A DNA stretch of 48,414 bases. Source: Acidobacteriota bacterium. GTDB taxonomy: Bacteria; Acidobacteriota; Aminicenantia; S016-38. Where the stretch lies: the NCBI GenBank assembly GCA_015486055.1, contig WFSJ01000057.1:1-48414 (forward strand). The letters are read 5' to 3'. The notes beneath the pieces were generated by a model. That model was given only the letters and a program-made list of their open reading frames with translations, had not been told where the DNA came from and ran no database searches. Of this stretch, positions 44,390 through 48,414 are shown piece after piece. Position numbers and translations under genes: made by a program. Numbering within the stretch: the first letter of the stretch is position 1; every line of letters starts with the position of its first letter.

Positions 44390-45110
44390 CAGTCCCTCCT
44401 TTTAGAAGGAAATATTTTAAAAAAGAATAATAAGCCTGCGCAAAGGATATGGTAAATCCTCTCCACCCATATAGGAAACCTTTTTTGAGGAGAGAATCCC
44501 TTAAAAATGTTCCTATCGGCTCTGCGCAAACCCTTGCCCATGAAGGCTTTCTTCCCTTCTCCCTTCCAGCCCATAGTTTAGCATATTTTCCCATTCTCTC
44601 AAATAACTCCCTTACATCAGAGAATGGATAATGGAGAACTTTTCCCCTCAGTCTTTCTATCTTTCCCTGAAAGATCAGGCTTTCGTGGACTTTCTCGCCT
44701 TCCCATTTTGCCTTTTCCCTTTTGAAGAGTCTAACACCCCAGTCTGGCCACCATCCGCAGCAATGCATCGGTTTTCCATAGAAGAAGCTTTCCCTTCTTA
44801 TGAGGTAGCCATCCGCTTTAAATTTGAGTGATTTTATTTCCTTCCTAAGTTCAGGAGATACCTCCTCATCCGCATCCATTGAGAAAATCCAGGAATTGGA
44901 GGCAAGGGATATTCCATAATTCCTCTGGGAAGCGTATCCCTCCCACTTTCTCTGAAAAACTTTTGCCCCGAGCGAACGGGCTATCTCAACTGTCCTGTCA
45001 GGTGAAAAGCTGTCTACAAGGATTGTTTCATTTGTAAAATCTAAGCTCTTTATTACCCTTTTTATATTCTTCTCTTCATTGTATGAGATTATAACCGCCG
45101 AAATCTTCAT
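44379..45110 (-). CDS. GT2-family glycosyltransferase (WaaE/KdtX-like)
   Basis: A 243-residue GT-A fold enzyme: ISAVIISYNEEKNIKRVIKSL, TILVDSFSPDRTVEIARSLGAKVFQRKWEGYASQRN, and the metal-binding DADEE at 79-83. CCGWWPDWGVRLFKREKAKWEGEKVHE is typical of WaaE/KdtX beta-1,4-glucosyltransferases that decorate the LPS inner core. The C-terminal aromatic stretch (about 215-240) may associate with the membrane. It overlaps the tolC 3' end by 35 nt, the longest overlap in the cluster. A role in LPS core or O-chain start is likely. Confidence 0.87.
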   Translation of the reverse strand: MKISAVIISYNEEKNIKRVIKSLDFTNETILVDSFSPDRTVEIARSLGAKVFQRKWEGYASQRNYGISLASNSWIFSMDADEEVSPELRKEIKSLKFKADGYLIRRESFFYGKPMHCCGWWPDWGVRLFKREKAKWEGEKVHESLIFQGKIERLRGKVLHYPFSDVRELFERMGKYAKLWAGREKGRKPSWARVCAEPIGTFLRDSLLKKGFLYGWRGFTISFAQAYYSFLKYFLLKGGTDEY

Positions 45111-46614
45111 CCGCTTTTATTTTAACCCCAAAATAGGGGATTATGGAACCAGTCGATTTCCTCAGATTATAAAGGGCTATATTATAATCCATTATTGCCT
45201 TCAGGGCATTTATCTTTGCGTTTGCAAGGTCCCTCTGGTATGTGAGAACCATATAGTTGGTGGAGGCACCATGGGAAAATTTTTCCAGTTCAGCTTTGAG
45301 TTTTTCTTCTGCAAGCTCTTCTGCTTTCTTTGTGGCCTTTATTCTCTGGAAGGCCGACATTGCATTTCTCCATGCCTGTTTTACTTCATATCTAACCTGT
45401 GATCTTATCATCTCATAGTTTCTTTTTGCCTGATAGTATTCTGCAACTGCTGCCTGAAATTCTCCAATTTCTTTTTTTCTTTTTATGGGCATGGTATAAA
45501 TGAGCTGAAGCTCAACTGAGTTATAATTTGCCTTTAGTGCTTCGTTCAAGGAGTCAATGGGGGAACCTGGCACTTTCCCAATAATTTTGCCTCCGAATGG
45601 GTTGTTGTTTTCATATAGGACCTTATCTCCTCCTCTTCCTATAGTTGAAAGGACAAGCTGGAGGTTAAGTTCGGGTTTAAGGGCATTCTTTTTTACCTTC
45701 ATTTTAAAATTTGCTGTTTCCATATCTTTCCTTGCACCAAGTATCTGGGGATTTTCCTTCATTGCGAGGTTTATCATTGAATTAAGGTCCATCTCCTCCT
45801 TTGCAACCCTTGGAACTTCAAGAAGGGAAGGGTCCTGAGGGATGTCCACTATCCCTGTTTCCCTTGCCAGTTCTTCCCTTGAGTTTTCAATAGTGTTTCT
45901 TGCATCTATTAGTTCAGCCTTCCTGCTTTCAACCTCTGACTCTGCCTCTATTATGTCTATGGGAGCTTTTGTTCCAACTTTTACCATCTCCCTGTTTTGG
46001 TTATAAAGATTCTGGGCAAGCCTAAGGGATTCCCCCTTCACTCTGTAAACTTCAATGTTATAGAGATAGTTCCAGTAGGACTGGACAACCTGAAATATAA
46101 TATCCGAGGCCTTGGACTTGAAGTCGAAGAGGCTTTTCTCGTAGCCCTTTTTCGCTATTATTATGCTCTGCTTTGTCACAGAGGAGCCGAAATTCTTGAG
46201 AAGAGGATGGGAAATTGTAAGTTGGAATATGCTGGTATAGCTGGGGTTGAGATTGTAGAAGATATTTGTTGTGTAGTTTCTGTCCTGGGTTATTCCAAAG
46301 TTTATCTGTCCGCCTGAGGGGAGGTTTTGAACAATGGAAATTCCTCCTGCTTCATGGTTGGTTTTTACCTCCTCGCCTCTTCCTCCGAAGATAGAGTTCG
46401 GTTTTTGCTGGTCCCTTGAAGCTGATGTGGTCAGGGAGAAAGTGGGAATAAAAAGGCTTTTTGTGGCTTCAAACTGGCTCTTTGCCTGAACCGGTGCATA
46501 TTTGTAAACAAGGATTTCTGGATTTTTCTCCATAGCATGGAGAACAGCATTTTTAAGCGGGAGTTTCCCTGCAAGTAATGGTATAACTGCAAACAGAAGA
46601 AGAATTTTTCTCAT
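45076..46614 (-). CDS. TolC-family outer-membrane efflux/export protein
   Basis: A 512-residue outer-membrane efflux protein. The signal peptide (MRKILLLFAVIPLLAG) is followed by two OEP repeats (about 20-250 and 270-495) of long alpha-helices and short strands, e.g. QNLPSGGQINFGITQDR, KVGTKAPIDIIEAESEVESRKAELIDARNTIENS, and LEKFSHGASTNYMVLTYQRDLANAKINALKAIMDYNIALYNL. It would form a trimeric export duct. No membrane-fusion or inner-membrane pump gene is adjacent; instead glycosyltransferases follow, so it may serve polysaccharide export or an unlinked pump. SD GGAGGTGA is 4 nt before ATG. The first three codons and upstream region are duplicated at 48270-48414. Confidence 0.9.
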   Translation of the reverse strand: MRKILLLFAVIPLLAGKLPLKNAVLHAMEKNPEILVYKYAPVQAKSQFEATKSLFIPTFSLTTSASRDQQKPNSIFGGRGEEVKTNHEAGGISIVQNLPSGGQINFGITQDRNYTTNIFYNLNPSYTSIFQLTISHPLLKNFGSSVTKQSIIIAKKGYEKSLFDFKSKASDIIFQVVQSYWNYLYNIEVYRVKGESLRLAQNLYNQNREMVKVGTKAPIDIIEAESEVESRKAELIDARNTIENSREELARETGIVDIPQDPSLLEVPRVAKEEMDLNSMINLAMKENPQILGARKDMETANFKMKVKKNALKPELNLQLVLSTIGRGGDKVLYENNNPFGGKIIGKVPGSPIDSLNEALKANYNSVELQLIYTMPIKRKKEIGEFQAAVAEYYQAKRNYEMIRSQVRYEVKQAWRNAMSAFQRIKATKKAEELAEEKLKAELEKFSHGASTNYMVLTYQRDLANAKINALKAIMDYNIALYNLRKSTGSIIPYFGVKIKADEDFGGYNLIQ

Positions 46615-46750
46615 TTTTCACCTCCTTTTTTTATACGAGATTAAAGGTGTATTGTTAGCTGTATAATAAAAATTTCCTTCTAATATTAAGATAATCTCCC
46701 GTAGATAAAAGTTCATAGATTTCTTCCTCCTCTCCGTTTTCTATCCAGTC
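46606..46750 (+). repeat. direct repeat R, copy 1 (tolC start, promoter, end of upstream gene)
   Basis: These 145 nt recur at 48270-48414 in the same orientation with a single mismatch (46659 C versus 48323 T). The copy holds the first three tolC codons, its SD, the presumed promoter and the last 31 codons of the gene upstream. Copy 1 is the native one since tolC continues intact from it. The repeat may be longer than 145 nt because copy 2 runs into the window end. Confidence 0.95.
46630..46658 (-). promoter_or_regulatory. putative promoter of the tolC-glycosyltransferase operon
   Basis: On the minus strand CTAACA (46653-46658, 4/6 to the -35 consensus) and TATAAA (46630-46635, 5/6 to -10) are 17 nt apart. 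Transcription would begin about 10 nt before the SD of tolC. The -35 box overlaps the stop codon of the upstream gene. The single mismatch with copy 2 of the repeat falls one base outside the -35. Confidence 0.4.
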
Positions 46751-46954
46751 TCTGAAAGAAGGACTGCCGGTTATTATGTCGAAGGGGAATTTCTGGTGCT
46801 CATATTCATAAGGAGGAGGAAGGAACCTGGACTTTTTGTAAAAGGAAAAAATCCTTTTTGCAAGGAGAAGCCCTGTCTTTAAAGGCCTAAACCTTTTATC
46901 AAAACAACAGAGTTCAACCCCGAAACAGAGCTGCCCTTTATATTTATATATAAT
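46655..46954 (-). pseudogene. 3' fragment of a host-type gene, cut off at the GC-rich block
   Basis: A minus-strand frame encodes 99 residues ending FLLYS before the stop at 46657-46655. It contains GQLCFGVELCCFDKRFRP, LAKRIFSFYKKSRFLPPPYE and FPFDIITGSPSFRDWIENG. Codon choice (AGG/AGA, TTT, GAG/GAA) is that of the host genes. There is no usable start: the frame runs into GC-rich DNA at about 46955, where composition changes abruptly. I take it as the C-terminal part of a longer protein whose 5' part is missing here; I do not recognise the family. Its last 31 codons recur at 48319-48414 (final residue Asn instead of Ser). Confidence 0.6.
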
Positions 46955-47085
46955 CCGCGTCGCCGTCGGGATAGAACACGTTAAAGACCTGATTGCCGTC
47001 TGCGAAAGGGAATTTGCAGCGATTTAATTGCCAGCATGGGTTGTTATCCTGACGAGAAGATGTGTGCCGCCTTAAACTTGAAAAC

Positions 47086-47739
47086 TCACTCCCCCAGCAG
47101 GGAAACATAAATCTCCACGCGGCGGTTTTTCGCCCGGCCTTGCGGGTTGTCCGAGCCGTCAGGATTCGTATTCGGAGCAATAGGCTTCGATTCCCCGTGC
47201 CCTTTCGTGATGATTTTTGTGCCCTCGAGTCCACCCTTCTCGATCAGCCAGGCCTTGACCGCATCGGCCCGTCGCTGGGAGAGGGCAAGATTGTATTCCT
47301 CCGAGCCCTTGGCGTCGGTATGTCCTTCAATGAGGATCTCTTTTACTCTGAGTCCTTTGATGGCCTTGACCAGCTTGTAAAGGGTTTTCTCCGCAGCTTT
47401 CTTGATATTCCACTTGTCAAAATCGAAAAGGACATCTCCGGAAAGGGAGACCTGAATTTTTTCCCCCACCTTCTTGGCGCCCAAGTCGGTCAGCATCTTA
47501 TTAACCTCGACCGATATGCCCTTAATCTGGACACTTTTCAAGCCTACGATTCCTAAAATCTCACCCTTGACAGATATTGCCCCGCGGTCGGGCCCCAGGC
47601 GATTGACGGCTTCCTGTGCGGCCTTCACCGCTGCGGGATCATCGGGACCCTTGTATCCCTCCTCCGCGCTGACTGTCTGCACGCACAGGAAGAGTACCAT
47701 CCCCGTTCCCAGCGCCGCCCATATTTTTCTCTTTTTCAT
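47086..47739 (-). CDS. OmpA-family peptidoglycan-binding protein
   Basis: A 217-residue exported protein: signal peptide (1-25, ending VSAEE), a region of about 70 residues including a BON-like stretch (SVKGEILGIVGLKSVQIKG), and an OmpA C-terminal domain (about 98-215). GDVLFDFDKWNIKKAAEKTL, EGHTDAKGSEEYNLALSQRRADAV (D142 and R156/R157 for diaminopimelate contact) and KNRRVEIYV are visible. It would tether the outer membrane to peptidoglycan. Codon use is GC-rich and foreign to this window, resembling deltaproteobacterial-type genes. It starts 2 nt after the preceding gene's stop, with a poor SD. Confidence 0.9.
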   Translation of the reverse strand: MKKRKIWAALGTGMVLFLCVQTVSAEEGYKGPDDPAAVKAAQEAVNRLGPDRGAISVKGEILGIVGLKSVQIKGISVEVNKMLTDLGAKKVGEKIQVSLSGDVLFDFDKWNIKKAAEKTLYKLVKAIKGLRVKEILIEGHTDAKGSEEYNLALSQRRADAVKAWLIEKGGLEGTKIITKGHGESKPIAPNTNPDGSDNPQGRAKNRRVEIYVSLLGE

Positions 47740-47741
47740 AG

Positions 47742-48203
47742 TTAACGGGAGATTTTAATGCCTTCAAAGGGCAGTATATAGGGGATATAGAGATCAACGG
47801 TCTCCGTTGACTGCGGAGGAGCGGGAAACTTTATCCAGAAAATTCGCTTCTCCCCAGGGTTCATCCACTGCCGAAACTCTCCTCCCCCAATCCAGTAATG
47901 TACGGGTCCCGCAATAAAGTTTCCATTGGTATCCTTGAGGCCGTAATACTTCTTTTTCGCCTTGATGTCTGTGTAATAGACGTCAGCGAAATTGAAGCCG
48001 AAACTATCCCTCGCCGACGAAACATTTTTGAAAAGCACCTGAAATGTGAGCACTTCTCCCCTGACTCGGGCACTAATGACGGAGGCCTCGAACTTTCCAT
48101 CCGACGACATCTGGGTCTGGATGACATTACTCCCCCAGCCTGTGGATGCCCCCATCATGACGAGCGAAACGACCAAAGACAACCGTGCAACCTTCTTTTT
48201 CAT
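47742..48203 (-). CDS. exported hypothetical protein paired with the OmpA-family gene
   Basis: A 153-residue protein with signal peptide (KVARLSLVVSLVMMGASTGWG, cleavage after about 24) and a predicted all-beta body (FEASVISARVRGEVLTFQVLFKNVSSARDSFGFNF... VHYWIGGGEFRQWMNPGEKRIFWIKFPAP) like a periplasmic immunoglobulin-like sandwich. I do not recognise a named family. SD AGGAGGAT lies 4 nt before the ATG. It is co-directional with the OmpA-family gene (2-nt gap) and shares its GC-rich codon use, so the pair probably arrived together. Confidence 0.8.
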   Translation of the reverse strand: MKKKVARLSLVVSLVMMGASTGWGSNVIQTQMSSDGKFEASVISARVRGEVLTFQVLFKNVSSARDSFGFNFADVYYTDIKAKKKYYGLKDTNGNFIAGPVHYWIGGGEFRQWMNPGEKRIFWIKFPAPPQSTETVDLYIPYILPFEGIKISR

Positions 48204-48269
48204 ATAATCCTCCTCTCTGTTAAGTATCTATTCGAACTATTTTAACACAAACTTAAGTGGTGGACGAAA

Positions 48270-48414
48270 TTTTCTCATTTTTCACCTCCTTTTTTTATAC
48301 GAGATTAAAGGTGTATTGTTAGTTGTATAATAAAAATTTCCTTCTAATATTAAGATAATCTCCCGTAGATAAAAGTTCATAGATTTCTTCCTCCTCTCCG
48401 TTTTCTATCCAGTC
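48270..48414 (+). repeat. direct repeat R, copy 2 (truncated tolC start) at the window end
   Basis: Matches 46606-46750 with one mismatch. Here the tolC ATG and next two codons (48278-48270) are fused to unrelated sequence, giving a dead reading frame of 13 codons (MRKFRPPLKFVLK, then stop). The SD and promoter of tolC are intact, so this copy would drive transcription toward the GC-rich genes, whose first ATG is at 48203. The C-terminal coding piece at 48319-48414 continues to the window edge. Confidence 0.95.

Larger units (their letters stand above)
46955..48269. other. GC-rich foreign-looking block between the two repeat copies
   Basis: Base composition jumps from AT-rich to GC-rich at about 46955 and falls back near 48205-48269. 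A 60-nt sample at 47101-47160 is 62% GC by hand count. Codons such as GCC, CGC, GGC and CCC prevail, unlike all other genes in the window. It holds two exported-protein genes on the minus strand. The stretch 46955-47085 is noncoding tail with nothing recognisable, and 48204-48269 is an AT-richer upstream region. No transposase, integrase or terminal inverted repeats are present. Confidence 0.8.

Noticed and set aside
46944-47234. Minus-strand frame of 96 codons ending at the GC junction
   Set aside because: Its upstream half overlaps the OmpA gene in another frame, and no start with SD exists for the remaining 47 codons.
47062-47556. 164-codon plus-strand frame opposite the OmpA-family gene
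   Set aside because: GC-rich DNA gives long antisense frames. The OmpA domain on the other strand is unmistakable.
48270-48278. A second tolC gene starting in repeat copy 2
   Set aside because: Only three codons match. The frame then stops after ten unrelated codons.
1-48414. CRISPR arrays, insertion sequences, phage genes or a toxin-antitoxin/defence system
   Set aside because: I saw no regularly spaced repeats, transposase, integrase, phage structural gene or recognisable defence domain on either strand.

Overview
The window looks like a 48.4 kb piece of the chromosome of a Gram-negative (diderm), probably thermophilic bacterium. The diderm call rests on lipid A genes (lpxA, lpxI), BamA, Skp, LolD/LolC-E, TolC and an EnvC-type amidase activator. 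AT-rich DNA, Arg codons dominated by AGA/AGG and Lys/Glu-rich proteins suggest heat adaptation. I cannot name the phylum from the sequence. An Acidobacteriota/Aminicenantes-like lineage would fit but is a guess. Packing is extreme: most same-strand neighbours overlap by 4 to 25 nt (often ATGA), and one convergent pair is separated by 2 nt.

Layout. (1) 84-13753, minus: one long run read ribH-nusB-transglutaminase-lysS-lolC/E-lolD-clpC-bamA-skp-fabZ-lpxA-lpxI-Gfo/Idh-serine hydrolase, coupling outer-membrane and lipid A assembly to translation, proteolysis and riboflavin genes. (2) 13856-19560, plus: bactofilin, aldehyde dehydrogenase, lipoate/octanoyl transferase, tRNA-Arg(ACG), folE2-folP-folK and a DUF151 nuclease. 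(3) 19577-23670, minus: flippase-like membrane protein, EnvC, S41-like pseudoprotease, YibQ-like deacetylase and PspC, a cell-division/envelope operon. (4) 23724-30410, plus: ftsH-cdaA-ybbR(cdaR)-glmM-pdxJ-ackA, i.e. membrane proteolysis, c-di-AMP signalling and peptidoglycan precursor supply. (5) 30413-32017, minus: mutL. (6) 32047-37728, plus: PQQ-like lipoprotein, TMTC-like TPR membrane protein, apt, and an EF-G-like GTPase. (7) 37934-46614, minus: tolC, a WaaE-like GT2, a coiled-coil protein, four GT4 glycosyltransferases in an A-B-B-A paralogue order, and recN.

The right end (46606-48414) is anomalous. A 145-bp sequence spanning the tolC start, its promoter and the 3' end of the gene upstream occurs twice in direct orientation (46606-46750 and 48270-48414, one mismatch). 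Between the copies lies a visibly GC-rich block of about 1.3 kb with two exported-protein genes (OmpA-family and a hypothetical) whose codon use is unlike everything else. At one edge a host-type gene is cut off, and at the other tolC is cut after three codons. This geometry is that of a single-crossover (Campbell-type) insertion, or of a chimeric assembly; the sequence alone does not decide which. I found no CRISPR array, transposase, integrase or clear intrinsic terminator.
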